Assembly (NCBI RefSeq): GCF_034931405.1
Contig: NZ_JAYGHA010000005.1
Span: forward strand, 153,810 to 217,809
From: RDYJ01 sp034931405
GTDB taxonomy: Bacteria; Cyanobacteriota; Cyanobacteriia; Cyanobacteriales; Nostocaceae
Length of the DNA stretch: 64,000 nucleotides
Direction: 5' to 3'
The position numbers and the translations under genes are program-made. Below the pieces are notes generated by a model. That model ran no database searches, was not told the DNA's origin, and saw only the letters and a program-made list of their open reading frames with translations. Positions 1 to 8,161 of the stretch are shown here, one piece after another; the stretch's first letter is position 1; each line of letters begins with the position of its first letter.

Positions 1-1
1 A

Positions 2-1210
2 GAAATAGAACTTTTAACTGCCACACTCAACAAGCTAGACTCTAATGTGGTGAGAATAGCGGCTTTTGGTTTGGTGAGTCGTGGTAAGTCTGCGGTGTTA
101 AATTCTTTGTTAGGGGCAAAAATTCTGCAAACTGGACCCTTAAATGGTGTCACTCAATGGCCGCGATCGCTACGTTGGCAACCAGGAGGAAAGATCATAG
201 TAGAATTAATTGATACTCCCGGTTTAGATGAAATTGAGGGGGAAACACGGGCGCAAATGGCGCGGGATGTAGCGCGTCAAGCTGATTTAATTTTGTTTGT
301 AGTTTCTGGAGATATTACAAGAACTGAGTATCAAGCATTACTAGAATTGCGTCAAGCCCAAAAACCTTTGATTTTGGTATTTAACAAAATTGATTTGTAC
401 CCAGATACAGATAGAACCAAAATTTATCAAAATTTACAACAATTAGGTGCAGGAAATCCTCAAGCTAAACCATTATTACCTGATGAAATTGTCATGGTTG
501 CGGCTGAACCTGCACCAATGGAAGTAAGAATAGAATACCCGGATGGGAATGTGAGTTATGAGTGGGAAACACCACCACCACAGGTTGAGGAATTAAAACA
601 AACTATTCTGAATATACTAAATCGAGAAGGGCGATCGCTCTTAGCTTTAAATGCACTCATTCAAGCAAGAGAAGCTGAAGAAATTATAGCTGAAAAAACT
701 ATTGATTTTCGCCAAAAAGAAGCGGAAGATATTATTTGGCAATTTACTAAATATAAAGCTTTAGCTATTGGGTTAAATCCTATTGCTTTTTTAGATATTA
801 TTGGTGGTTTAATTACAGATTTAGCTTTAATTCGTTCTCTGGCTAGATTATATTCTTTACCGATGACGAGTTATGAAGCAACTAATTTATTAAGAACTAT
901 TTTATTAAGTTCCGGTGGTTTATTGTTGGGTGAATTAGGCAGTAGTTTGATATTAGGTTTAGGTAAAAGTACGGCTGCGATCGCTAGTGGTGATAATCCT
1001 CTCAATATTACTACCTTTGCTGGCAGTGCGATCGCTCAAGCCGGTATTGCTGGTTATGGATCTTATGCTGTGGGTAAAGCTGCACAGGTATATTTAGAAA
1101 AGGGCTGTACCTGGGGACAATTGGGCGCTAATACTGTTATTCAAGAGATTTTGTCTCAGGTTGATAAAAATACTATTTTGTATCGGTTACAGAAGGATTT
1201 AGGGAGATAA
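2..1210 (+). CDS. Era-like GTPase with C-terminal DUF697 domain, 5' end outside window
   Basis: The frame is open from the window edge, so the start lies upstream; an internal GTG at 47 is probably not the start. GTPase motifs are clear: G1 GLVSRGKS, G3 DTPGLDE and G4 NKID. The second half is hydrophobic with Gly/Ala-rich helices (about codons 235-370), as in the YcjF/DUF697 family, which suggests membrane association. Such fusions are common in cyanobacteria, but substrate and role are unknown. HIP1 octamers occur within the gene. The GTPase call is firm; the physiological role is not. Confidence 0.85.
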   Translation, partial: EIELLTATLNKLDSNVVRIAAFGLVSRGKSAVLNSLLGAKILQTGPLNGVTQWPRSLRWQPGGKIIVELIDTPGLDEIEGETRAQMARDVARQADLILFVVSGDITRTEYQALLELRQAQKPLILVFNKIDLYPDTDRTKIYQNLQQLGAGNPQAKPLLPDEIVMVAAEPAPMEVRIEYPDGNVSYEWETPPPQVEELKQTILNILNREGRSLLALNALIQAREAEEIIAEKTIDFRQKEAEDIIWQFTKYKALAIGLNPIAFLDIIGGLITDLALIRSLARLYSLPMTSYEATNLLRTILLSSGGLLLGELGSSLILGLGKSTAAIASGDNPLNITTFAGSAIAQAGIAGYGSYAVGKAAQVYLEKGCTWGQLGANTVIQEILSQVDKNTILYRLQKDLGR

Positions 1211-1342
1211 TCCAAAAGTCCAGATCCCCGACTTCTGAGAATAATCCTCTAATTAGGGCTTGCTGAATAAAGGCAAAACCTGGACTAAGTACCTGAGCAA
1301 AATTAATTGCACATTTTTTTAACAACCAGAAATCTCTGTATT

Positions 1343-1386
1343 CTTTCCTGTTCCCTGTTCCCTGTTCCCTGTTCCCTGTTCCCTTT
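1343..1386. repeat. STRR array, unit CCCTGTT
   Basis: About six head-to-tail copies of a 7-bp unit (TTCCCTG) lie in the spacer after the GTPase gene. The rest of 1211-1569 holds a lone copy of the GATCCCCGACTTCT motif near 1225 and the inverted repeat described at 1469. I see no gene there. Confidence 0.8.
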
Positions 1387-1468
1387 CCTGAATATGAAAT
1401 TTATTTTGCACGAATACTTATTAAGGATGTTGTGAGGTTGCATTCACTTGGCTATAGTGCTAGTATAC

Positions 1469-1489
1469 CCATAGCTTCAGAAGCTATGG
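1469..1489. promoter_or_regulatory. inverted repeat upstream of RHH gene, candidate operator
   Basis: CCATAGCTT-CAG-AAGCTATGG is a perfect 9-bp inverted repeat. Its right arm (AGAAGCTATGG) recurs at 1563-1573, across the start codon of the following ribbon-helix-helix gene. RHH regulators commonly autorepress by binding repeated operator half-sites, so autoregulation is a reasonable inference. Confidence 0.4.
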
Positions 1490-1569
1490 ATTACTTCTAT
1501 CAACTTCCTAAGTTTACCATCCAAGGGGAGTAAGAATGTAATCTAAAGTTATCTATCCTGTTAGAAGCT

Positions 1570-1737
1570 ATGGGTCAAACTAAAAAAGCAAAAATTACAT
1601 TTACTTGCTCACATGAACTACGTGAAGAACTAGAAAGTATAGCAAGCTTAGAAGACAGGACACTATCAAATCTTGTAGAAAGGCTTGTTACAAGAGCGGT
1701 TCAAATTTACAAACCTCAAGATCAAAAAGCAAGTTAG
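1570..1737 (+). CDS. small ribbon-helix-helix (CopG-like) protein
   Basis: This 55-aa ORF is too short for most gene callers. It has an N-terminal basic strand (KAKITFTCS), then helices carrying ELREELESIASLEDRTLSNLVERLV, given here only as a general pattern, matching the strand-helix-helix layout of CopG/MetJ-type DNA-binding proteins. A cyanobacterial CopG-like family begins in the same way. It precedes a coiled-coil gene by about 50 bp and may be co-transcribed with it. No partner toxin is evident. The start is ATG, inside a repeated AGAAGCTATGG motif. Confidence 0.6.
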   Translation: MGQTKKAKITFTCSHELREELESIASLEDRTLSNLVERLVTRAVQIYKPQDQKAS

Positions 1738-1788
1738 CAAACTGCTTGCAGCAGCGTTTCGCTATTGCCCATACCACCCTCAAACACC

Positions 1789-2202
1789 ATGACAACTGAA
1801 CCAACCCGATTAGACCTTATAGAATCGCTACTGCTGCAAACAGCTACTAACCTTAACTCTGTATCTACTAGGTTAGATAGAGTAGCTGAACAGCAAACCG
1901 TTAATACCCAAACAATAGGCAACCTAACCGTAAAACTTGACCAAGTAGCAGAACAGCAAACCGTTAATACCCAAACGACTGGTAATTTATCAAATAGCTT
2001 AAATGACCTATCAAACCAAGTTAACGACTTTATTGGAACTGCCAATACTGTCTTAAGTCGCAGTGCGGTTTTAGATGACATCATAGTTAGACTTGACCGC
2101 AATTTTGAGCTACATCAGCAACGTTTTGAGGAAAACCAAAGATCAACTAACGCTGCTTTAGAGAGATTGGAAGCAATTCTGATCAGGCTGATGGATAAAT
2201 AG
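1789..2202 (+). CDS. coiled-coil hypothetical protein with internal 15-residue duplication
   Basis: About 137 aa. I chose the ATG at 1789 over an upstream in-frame TTG at 1765. It is predicted to be almost wholly helical and rich in Leu, Asn, Gln and Thr. A segment VAEQQTVNTQT.GNL occurs twice in tandem (about residues 34-67), matched by a direct repeat in the DNA. The rest has the heptad-like spacing of a long coiled coil (LDRNFELHQQRFEENQ). No enzymatic motif is visible. Similar short coiled-coil ORFs are frequent in Nostocales, often next to small regulators. Function unknown. Confidence 0.6.
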   Translation: MTTEPTRLDLIESLLLQTATNLNSVSTRLDRVAEQQTVNTQTIGNLTVKLDQVAEQQTVNTQTTGNLSNSLNDLSNQVNDFIGTANTVLSRSAVLDDIIVRLDRNFELHQQRFEENQRSTNAALERLEAILIRLMDK

Positions 2203-2263
2203 GCGAAAAATTCACACCAAAACCACTACATCGACAAGGTTTTTAGTTTTTATATTGTGTCTT

Positions 2264-2288
2264 GTAGGGTGCGTCTGATGCACTCTAC
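2264..2288. repeat. short imperfect palindrome, solo form of a MITE end
   Basis: GTAGGGTGCGTCTGATGCACTCTAC (split here as GTAGGGTGCGTC / TGATGCACTCTAC) matches the terminal inverted repeats of the 65-bp elements at 6033-6097 and 40549-40613, joined without the internal part. It looks like an internally deleted copy. Confidence 0.5.
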
Positions 2289-2302
2289 AAACTTGATTCT
2301 AT

Positions 2303-2647
2303 TCATTCAGTATATTTCAATTTTTCTCTTAAATCATCTAACGGTGAAGTTTCTTGATTTAATCCTGAAGTATTAACAACTGTTTCTTTTACTTCTGTTT
2401 CATTAGGGCAAAATTCTATGCAAACTCTGATTTTTCCTTTTTTCCAACCATCACCAGGTCTGAGTACCTTAGCCTCCATTCCTTCTGTAAACAATTTTGC
2501 ATCTGTATCATCAGAACCTATACATTCTTTAATTGCTTCTATTAATTCAATAGCTGTCAAAGTTTTGGATACATCTAATCGTTCAAAATTATCAGGATTA
2601 ACAGCAATCACATCCTCTTGATCCAGCCTTGCAAATTGATTACCCAT
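2303..2647 (-). CDS. KGK-domain protein
   Basis: About 114 aa from the ATG at 2647; a GTG five codons upstream is the alternative. The segment RPGDGWKKGKIRVCIEF contains the Lys-Gly-Lys signature of the cyanobacterial KGK family (PF08872), preceded by an acidic helical region and followed by a Ser/Thr-rich tail. Family function is unknown. It lies alone, convergent with the upstream coiled-coil gene. Confidence 0.7.
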   Translation of the reverse strand: MGNQFARLDQEDVIAVNPDNFERLDVSKTLTAIELIEAIKECIGSDDTDAKLFTEGMEAKVLRPGDGWKKGKIRVCIEFCPNETEVKETVVNTSGLNQETSPLDDLREKLKYTE

Positions 2648-2750
2648 ATATTTTATTCCCACTCCTGCAAATTAAGTATATTATATTTTATACCATTTTA
2701 AAAATTTCTTTCTTTGCGCCTTTGCGCCTTTGCGTGAGATAAAAAATATC

Positions 2751-2776
2751 CCCCCTTTCCTCAACAGAAAAGGGGG
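2751..2776 (-). terminator. hairpin terminator for the ccsA-type gene
   Basis: CCCCCTTT and AAAGGGGG form an 8-bp stem just past the stop codon of the minus-strand cytochrome biogenesis gene. On the minus strand an AT-rich stretch with a run of T (ATATTTTTTATC) follows, as in a Rho-independent terminator. Confidence 0.6.
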
Positions 2777-2787
2777 AAAAGATGCAG

Positions 2788-3831
2788 TTAGAAAAACCAA
2801 CCGTAAGAATGTAAACCTTTACCCAAAAGATTCACACCCAAATAACAAATCCAAACCACAACAAAACCACCAGCGGCTAAAATTGCAGGTTTGCGACCTT
2901 GCCAACCGCGAGTTATTCTAGAATGCAAATAAGCCGCAAAAACTAACCAAGTAATTAAAGCCCAAGTTTCCTTTGGGTCCCAACTCCAATAAGAACCCCA
3001 AGCTTCATTAGCCCAAACACCACCAGCAATAATCCCAATTGTCAGTAAAGGAAAACCCAAACCAATAACGCGATAGCTAATATTATCTAGGGTTTCTGCT
3101 AGGGTGAGACGTTGGGGAGAAAGAATTTCCGCAGTCGCGATAGGGATAGTTTTGACTACCTCTAAAACAGCAGTACCATTACCGTTGTTATTGCTTTCCA
3201 AACGGGAAAAACCATTATTTTCCGATGAGGTTGTTGGAGGTTGAGTAACTAACTCTCCAGCTTTGAGTAATTTGTAACCATTACTACGATAACCACCGTT
3301 ACCGACGGAACTACCTTGTAATTGAATGTTTTGGCCGCGAGTCACAATTAAAAAAGCGATCGCTAACAAAGAACCTACCATCAAAGCCGAATAACTCAAC
3401 ATCATCACGCTGACGTGCATCATCAACCAATTCGACTTTAAAGCCGGAACCAAAGGTTCAGAAGCTTGCATTGTGGATGGTAGCGTCAAAGTAGCAAAGG
3501 CCGTAATTCCCATGGCTACAGGTGCAGTGACAACTCCCACCAAACGGCTACGACTGGTATTTTCAGCAATGAGATGAACAGCAGTAATACCCCAAGTTAG
3601 GAAAAATAGAGACTCATAGAGATTACTGAGCGGAAAATAACCCGCTTCAATCCATCTTGCCCCTAATAGAGTCGCAATACACAAATTTGCGATCGCCATT
3701 CCAGCCGTCCCCAAAGCCGCAGTCACCGATAAACTCGGAAAAGCCGCCCCTACCCAATACACCAGCATAGTGCAGAATAAGACGGCAAAGGAGGCATTAT
3801 CTAGCCAGTTCTGGAGTACAACCAGATTCAT
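2788..3831 (-). CDS. ccsA: cytochrome c biogenesis protein CcsA/CcsB (system II heme handling, Ycf5)
   Basis: About 347 aa, a polytopic membrane protein of the heme-handling family. The Trp-rich signature WGSYWSWDPKETW sits near the C terminus, followed by conserved HSR and HSYGWFF. It works with Ccs1 to deliver heme to apocytochromes c on the lumenal side, which is needed for cytochrome f and c6. A hydrophilic Asn/Gly/Ser-rich loop of about 55 residues (roughly 170-225) separates two membrane blocks and looks low-complexity. I chose ATG 3831 because GGGAGA lies about 9 nt upstream; GTG 3837 is the alternative. PGAP often labels this cyanobacterial protein CcsB. Confidence 0.9.
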   Translation of the reverse strand: MNLVVLQNWLDNASFAVLFCTMLVYWVGAAFPSLSVTAALGTAGMAIANLCIATLLGARWIEAGYFPLSNLYESLFFLTWGITAVHLIAENTSRSRLVGVVTAPVAMGITAFATLTLPSTMQASEPLVPALKSNWLMMHVSVMMLSYSALMVGSLLAIAFLIVTRGQNIQLQGSSVGNGGYRSNGYKLLKAGELVTQPPTTSSENNGFSRLESNNNGNGTAVLEVVKTIPIATAEILSPQRLTLAETLDNISYRVIGLGFPLLTIGIIAGGVWANEAWGSYWSWDPKETWALITWLVFAAYLHSRITRGWQGRKPAILAAGGFVVVWICYLGVNLLGKGLHSYGWFF

Positions 3832-3930
3832 AAACACTTCTCCCTAGTGAATCAGTTATCAGTTATCAAACCCAGTTAGAAAATCAATCTAACTCAAACC
3901 AACTATCCTGATCCTATCTAGCTTTGGTAA

Positions 3931-4138
3931 TTAGTGATTAGTGATTGGGGATTGGGGATTGGTGATTGGTGATTGGTGATTGAGGATTGGGGATTGGTGA
4001 TTGGGGATTGGTGATTGGTGATTGGGGATTGGTGATTGGTGATTGAGGATTGAGGATTGGGGATTGGGGATTGGGGATTGGTGATTGGGGATTGGGGATT
4101 GGTGATTGGTGATTGGTGATTGGTGATTGGTGATTGGT
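3931..4138. repeat. long STRR array, units ATTGGGG / ATTGGTG
   Basis: About 29 copies of a 7-bp unit alternate between GGGGATT and GGTGATT variants. This is the longest tandem array in the window. Such STRRs are typical of heterocystous cyanobacteria. A 3-base non-multiple unit would shift any reading frame, in line with an intergenic position. Confidence 0.9.
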
Positions 4139-4147
4139 AAAATGATT

Positions 4148-4312
4148 ACCTATTCCCAGTTCCTAGTCCCCAGTTCCTAGTCCCCAGTTCCTAGTCCCCA
4201 GTTCCCAGTTCCCAGTCCCTAATCCCCAATCCCTAGTCCCTAGTCCCTAGTCCCCAGTCCCCAGTTCCCAGTCCCTAATCCCCAATCCCTAATCCCTAGT
4301 CCCTAGTCCCTA
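4148..4312. repeat. second STRR array, units CAGTTCC / TAGTCCC
   Basis: About 22 units of a 7-bp repeat on the opposite base-composition strand to the preceding array. The last unit supplies the CTA (TAG on the minus strand) that is the stop codon of the adjoining DUF3352 gene, so array and coding region abut without a spacer. Confidence 0.85.
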
Positions 4313-5986
4313 CTTACCTTTTTTCAATTCTAAAAAGATGTCATATCGCTGACTACGAATATCATTGACAACAGTTGTCACTCCCACTGTGCGGATAGCA
4401 GACAGTAAAGCTTGTTGACTCGGTGACGCATTATTCAGAGGAAAACTTTTAACAGTCCGTTCCATATCTAAGAAAAACAGACTTTTGGGTAGACTCAATT
4501 CTTGAGGAACAGTTTGCTGAAAAGTAAAAGTGCTGGCTAGTGTTTTATTGGGTTGAGTCACAATTTTATCACTAATAGGAGCGCCTAAAACAAAAAACAA
4601 CACATCTTCATCTAACCAACCATGAGTAGCTGTTAAAGTCCCAAACGGTGAAATCCAGTTAACCACATCTTTACCCGCAACAGTAGCTGATTCAACTTTA
4701 AACTGATATTGATTTTTAACCACATCATCAAGATTTTGCAAAGCAGCTTCAGCAGATTGGCGTAAATTGCCTTTAGCATCACTAGCCTTAATCATAAACA
4801 CTAAACCAGCCCGAAAATTATCCGGTTTAGCCTCTTTTGGCGTATTAGGAATCACTGCAATTGAAAATTCCCCTTGCATCCAACTTAGTAAATCTTGATC
4901 TAAATCCAAATTTGTTAAAGATTTTATACTTTGTCGCAGTTGTTCAGGCTTAATCGGTGATAAAGGATTTCCCTTGGAAGTAGAAACATATTCCGCCCAC
5001 AAACGCTTTAAGTTACTACCAGAAAACATCATTAAAGTTTCGCTAGGAAGTCGATTTTGCATACTTCCAGCTTTATTTTCTACTGCCAACACGCGCTTAC
5101 TATTGGGATTTAACCACGAAACACCTTTTAATCGAATTCCTTCCGGTTCTAAGGTGACAGTTCCCGCCAAACCTTGATTATTCTGGAGTTGTGTCAGCAC
5201 TTGAGCAGGTAACGGACGATTAGGAGTTTTAGCTGCTATTTTTGCGGCTATTGGTACATTTATATAGAATTTAGCAAAAGATTGATAACTGCTCGTTTTT
5301 GAGAAATTTGCGGCAAAACTTCCTAATTTTGCTAAAGATGTTTGATTTTGATAAGCATCAATAGTTCTTTCTGTGGCTTTAGCATTATCTGTAATTACCA
5401 GAAATTTCTGATTAATTAATGCTGCGGAAAGTTTTTCTCCAGCTTGTCCTTGAGTTTGTTTAATCGGGATTCCTTGATAAGTACGATCAATCCATTTACC
5501 TTGTTTTAGTGGTTTAGGTTGTGCCAAAATACTTTTAGCTACTTCTGGATTTTTGATCGGTAGCACTATCAGTATTGATTGCTCAGAAGTATCCGCATCA
5601 GTCGTTACCGGTTTGGGTGTAGGATTCCCCTCTGGAGAAGCCAAAACAGCAATCGTGACTTCATCTCCTACCCAGGGTTGAATATCTTTCTCGAAATTAT
5701 AACCATTATTAGTTAACAAGCGATCGCGCAATTGCACCAAATTTTGCTCCAGTTCTTTTTGAGTTTCTGCTGTCCCAAACTCCTGTAACTTTTGCCACTG
5801 TTGAGTATCCGTTGTCAAAGAAACTGCCAATAAGGCATCTTGAGGAATAATATTTGCACCCACTGGCAAATTTCGAGAAAATGGTTGTCCTTGGGTAAAA
5901 AACCAATATGCCACACTTCCAGCACCAATCAATAACCACGCAGCTGATAATGTCAGTACCAAAGACGGTTTGTTTTTTTTCTTCAT
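4310..5986 (-). CDS. DUF3352 domain-containing membrane-anchored protein
   Basis: About 558 aa. An N-terminal Lys-rich stretch and one transmembrane helix (about residues 9-31) are followed by a long soluble domain starting NIIPQDALLAVSLTTD, characteristic of the cyanobacterial DUF3352 family. The soluble part probably faces the periplasm. No catalytic motif is recognised and function is unknown. The start is ATG 5986, with a GTG one codon earlier. The stop codon lies in the last unit of an STRR array. Confidence 0.8.
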   Translation of the reverse strand: MKKKNKPSLVLTLSAAWLLIGAGSVAYWFFTQGQPFSRNLPVGANIIPQDALLAVSLTTDTQQWQKLQEFGTAETQKELEQNLVQLRDRLLTNNGYNFEKDIQPWVGDEVTIAVLASPEGNPTPKPVTTDADTSEQSILIVLPIKNPEVAKSILAQPKPLKQGKWIDRTYQGIPIKQTQGQAGEKLSAALINQKFLVITDNAKATERTIDAYQNQTSLAKLGSFAANFSKTSSYQSFAKFYINVPIAAKIAAKTPNRPLPAQVLTQLQNNQGLAGTVTLEPEGIRLKGVSWLNPNSKRVLAVENKAGSMQNRLPSETLMMFSGSNLKRLWAEYVSTSKGNPLSPIKPEQLRQSIKSLTNLDLDQDLLSWMQGEFSIAVIPNTPKEAKPDNFRAGLVFMIKASDAKGNLRQSAEAALQNLDDVVKNQYQFKVESATVAGKDVVNWISPFGTLTATHGWLDEDVLFFVLGAPISDKIVTQPNKTLASTFTFQQTVPQELSLPKSLFFLDMERTVKSFPLNNASPSQQALLSAIRTVGVTTVVNDIRSQRYDIFLELKKGK

Positions 5987-6032
5987 CACACTCAGATATA
6001 TATTATTCAGGACTTATGCAACTGGCATATTG

Positions 6033-6097
6033 GTAGGGTGCATCAGACTGCATAAATCCAGCAAATAAACATATTTCTGATATCTGACGCACCCTAC
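6033..6097. repeat. 65-bp MITE-like element with GTAGGGTGC ends
   Basis: The ends GTAGGGTGCATCAGA and TCTGACGCACCCTAC are inverted repeats. A second copy of equal length is at 40549-40613, sharing the internal motif GACTGCATAAAT. An outer pair, GGACTTATGCA near 6010 and TTGCGTAAGTC near 6119, also forms an inverted repeat. The surrounding 5987-6368 spacer contains no convincing gene. Confidence 0.6.
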
Positions 6098-6312
6098 AAC
6101 AGATTTTTGGTGTGACACTTGCGTAAGTCATATCATTATAAGATTCGCGATTTTGACAAGCAGTCGAGAATCTTGTTGTTGATAGATATTTTTTTAGCAC
6201 GGTTTTGAAAGTACCCACGCTGAGAAGACGTGGGATTTATGCAATACACGAACAGAAGCCGTTAAAAAGCTATAGGAATTACGCAAGATTGAACTCAAAA
6301 CCTGATTCTTGC

Positions 6313-6340
6313 GTAGGGGTAATTCATGAATTACCCCTAC
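6313..6340. repeat. 28-bp perfect palindrome, GTAATTCATGAATTAC family
   Basis: GTAGGGGTAATTCA followed by TGAATTACCCCTAC is a perfect palindrome. Related copies are at 33399-33420 and 34287-34314. Here it is nested between TACGCAAGA near 6275 and TTTTGCGTAAGTCC near 6350, so it may be the core of a larger miniature element. Confidence 0.6.
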
Positions 6341-6368
6341 TTCTGTTCTGTTTTGCGTAAGTCCTCAT

Positions 6369-6983
6369 CTACACGCTACACCCTTGTTCTTGACCCAAAT
6401 ATTTAGTTAAATAAGGTGAAAAAACCTCATAAATCAAAGTTAGAGGTTGTCCATGATGCCAAAATAAATAATGACGACCCCAAAAAGGACCCACTTGATC
6501 AAAACCTGACTCTAATGCAGGTGAGTAACCACAGTAAAGTCCTCGAATATCTCTATACAATTCTGTACGGATACGGGCTAAACTTGACCAAATTGGTAAA
6601 GAACGGTTTTGCAAAAACTCATCTACATGACTAGCTTCCCACCAGGAAGTAGCATAACCCAATCTTTGACCAGAAGCAGTTCGCAGCCATACCTGTCGTC
6701 GTAGTCGTGGACCAGGTACAGCTTCAATTAAGCTAGGCGCATCATCTGAGTTGATGCCAATTAAAGACATATCTATTACGTCTACTTCTGTGGGTTCACA
6801 GGTCAGTAATTGTAAATGTCTGGTTGGAGAACCATCACCCAAAAGTAGTAATTGCCAAGCAGGTGCTAACTGAGTGTGAGGTAAACCTTTTTGAATTTCC
6901 TCTCCTTCACCTTGCCAAATAGGTTGTAGACGATGCCAAGCGGTTGGCGTTGCAGTTGTTGTGGGTGTAACGATAGTAGTCAA
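6369..6983 (-). CDS. chorismate lyase (DUF98/Ycf21 family)
   Basis: About 204 aa. The family converts chorismate to 4-hydroxybenzoate and pyruvate, the first committed step of plastoquinone-9 synthesis in cyanobacteria (known for Synechocystis sll1797). Supporting features are a Trp/Arg-rich middle (RRQVWLRTASGQRLGYATSWW), the conserved block RTELYRDIRGLYCG and the C-terminal LTLIYEVFSPYL. The first codon is TTG; no in-frame ATG is near and the N terminus is Thr-rich, so the exact start is uncertain. It is divergently transcribed from the Phd antitoxin gene. Confidence 0.85.
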   Translation of the reverse strand: MTTIVTPTTTATPTAWHRLQPIWQGEGEEIQKGLPHTQLAPAWQLLLLGDGSPTRHLQLLTCEPTEVDVIDMSLIGINSDDAPSLIEAVPGPRLRRQVWLRTASGQRLGYATSWWEASHVDEFLQNRSLPIWSSLARIRTELYRDIRGLYCGYSPALESGFDQVGPFWGRHYLFWHHGQPLTLIYEVFSPYLTKYLGQEQGCSV

Positions 6984-7105
6984 TGTTGTTTATAAAACTT
7001 CATCTATTTATATGAAAGCACAATCCAGAGAATTATGTCAGTTGCGAAAATCCTGCCTTCACCATATACAATATGGAAATAGGACTGAATTCAGTACGAA
7101 ATTTT

Positions 7106-7444
7106 ATGATTAACCTAGAAAATATTCACCCACTCACAGACTTCAAACGCAACATCAAACAGTTTATCGAACACATCAAAGCTACAAAATCTCCTCTCGT
7201 TCTCACTGTTAACGGTAAAGCAGAAATTGTCATTCAAGATGTGGCTAGTTTTCAACAAATTCAAGAACGTCTCAATCTTGCAGAGTCAGAATTGCAAAAA
7301 TTGAAACTGGAAGCGTTAAGACGTGATGTGGCTTTAGGTGCAGAACAGTTAAAAAATGGAGAATACAGCGAGTATAACGATGAGTCTTTACCCAATTTGC
7401 TGGAAAAGATTAAAGCACGAGGACAGCATCAGCTAGGTAAATAA
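7106..7444 (+). CDS. Phd/YefM-type antitoxin
   Basis: About 112 aa from ATG 7106. The N-terminal half (PLTDFKRNIKQFIEHIK, then PLVLTVNGKAEIVIQD) is the typical Phd/YefM DNA-binding fold, followed by a long helix that would neutralise a toxin. Eight bases separate its stop from a gene that starts like a ParE toxin, the usual antitoxin-toxin order. That toxin is broken (see 7453), so this may be an orphan antitoxin now, perhaps still autorepressing. Confidence 0.8.
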   Translation: MINLENIHPLTDFKRNIKQFIEHIKATKSPLVLTVNGKAEIVIQDVASFQQIQERLNLAESELQKLKLEALRRDVALGAEQLKNGEYSEYNDESLPNLLEKIKARGQHQLGK

Positions 7445-7452
7445 ACAGTTAC

Positions 7453-8073
7453 ATGAATAGCTACAGAATTTCCCAACTAGCTGAACAAGATTTAGAAGAT
7501 ATATGGGTTTATATTGCCCAAAATAATCAAATCGCAGCAGATACAGAAATCGCTAAAATTCATCTGAAAGGATTTTTTGAGCAAAATTGGCAACAACGGT
7601 GGACGCTCATTCAAGAAGCTAGAAATGGTGGTTCTATAACACCAGAAATAGCCACCCAACTTCGTAAAGAAAAGCATCGTGGTAATATTATCATTGATGA
7701 AAACTGTCAAATAGTCAAAGCAGAATGGTTAAGTAATAACTGGCAGATAGAATGTAATAACTGTAATATTTACAACTTTGATTATATTTGGTTAGCCACA
7801 GGTACTAAATTTGATGTCACCACAGAACCCTTATTACAGGACATTTTAGCCGCCTATCCCACCCAAATAGTTAACGGTTTACCTGTGTTAGATACTTATC
7901 TGCGTTGGCCTGGTTGTGAATTATTTATCATGGGTGGTTTAGCAGCTTTGCAAGTAGGACCCACCGCTAGAAACCTATCCGGTGCAAGAATGGCCAGTGA
8001 AAAAATCGTTCCCGCCATTGTTAAACCCAGTGTAGCTTTTTCACCTAGTATTACAGAAATTAAAGCCAGTTAA
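7453..8073 (+). CDS. chimeric ORF: ParE-like toxin N terminus fused to C-terminal part of an FAD/NAD(P)-binding oxidoreductase
   Basis: 206 aa. Residues 1 to about 37 (YRISQLAEQDLEDIWVYIAQ...IAKIH) match the start of ParE/RelE-type toxins. From about residue 38 the sequence changes to LKGFFEQNWQQRW and continues with LATGTKFDV, NGLPVLDTYLRWPGCELFIMGG and QVGPTARNLSGARMA, which looks like the C-terminal part of a flavin-dependent oxidoreductase/hydroxylase-like protein whose FAD-binding N terminus is missing. The join is in frame without a stop. Neither half should be active: the toxin lacks its C-terminal strands and catalytic residues, and the oxidoreductase lacks its dinucleotide-binding start. 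It is probably a product of deletion or insertion rather than a functional fusion. Confidence 0.65.
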   Translation: MNSYRISQLAEQDLEDIWVYIAQNNQIAADTEIAKIHLKGFFEQNWQQRWTLIQEARNGGSITPEIATQLRKEKHRGNIIIDENCQIVKAEWLSNNWQIECNNCNIYNFDYIWLATGTKFDVTTEPLLQDILAAYPTQIVNGLPVLDTYLRWPGCELFIMGGLAALQVGPTARNLSGARMASEKIVPAIVKPSVAFSPSITEIKAS

Positions 8074-8118
8074 CCCAAAATTTTCAGGTGTGAGCTTAAA
8101 CAAGTTTTTGTGCTATCC

Positions 8119-8133
8119 TGATAACGATTATCA
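8119..8133 (+). promoter_or_regulatory. Zur-box-like palindrome TGATAACGATTATCA
   Basis: A perfect 6-3-6 palindrome that fits the TGATAATNATTATCA-type Zur site known from cyanobacteria. It ends 28 bp before the ATG of a His-rich COG0523 GTPase. The preceding GCTATCC is shared with the box at 13727. Repression by zinc-loaded Zur is inferred. Confidence 0.75.
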
Positions 8134-8161
8134 TTTATAGTTTAAAATCATTGAACTGATA

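Noticed and set aside
1261..1290. IS end (GGGCTTGCTGAATAAAGGC) near the GTPase gene
   Set aside because: Looks like a known transposon end, but no matching second end or transposase was found in the window.
3931..4312. Regular repeat array as a possible CRISPR
   Set aside because: Units are 7 bp and contiguous with no spacers; no cas genes are present. It is an STRR.
6003..6218. 71-aa ORF on the minus strand
   Set aside because: It lies across a MITE and its inverted repeats; the amino acid sequence is repeat-derived.
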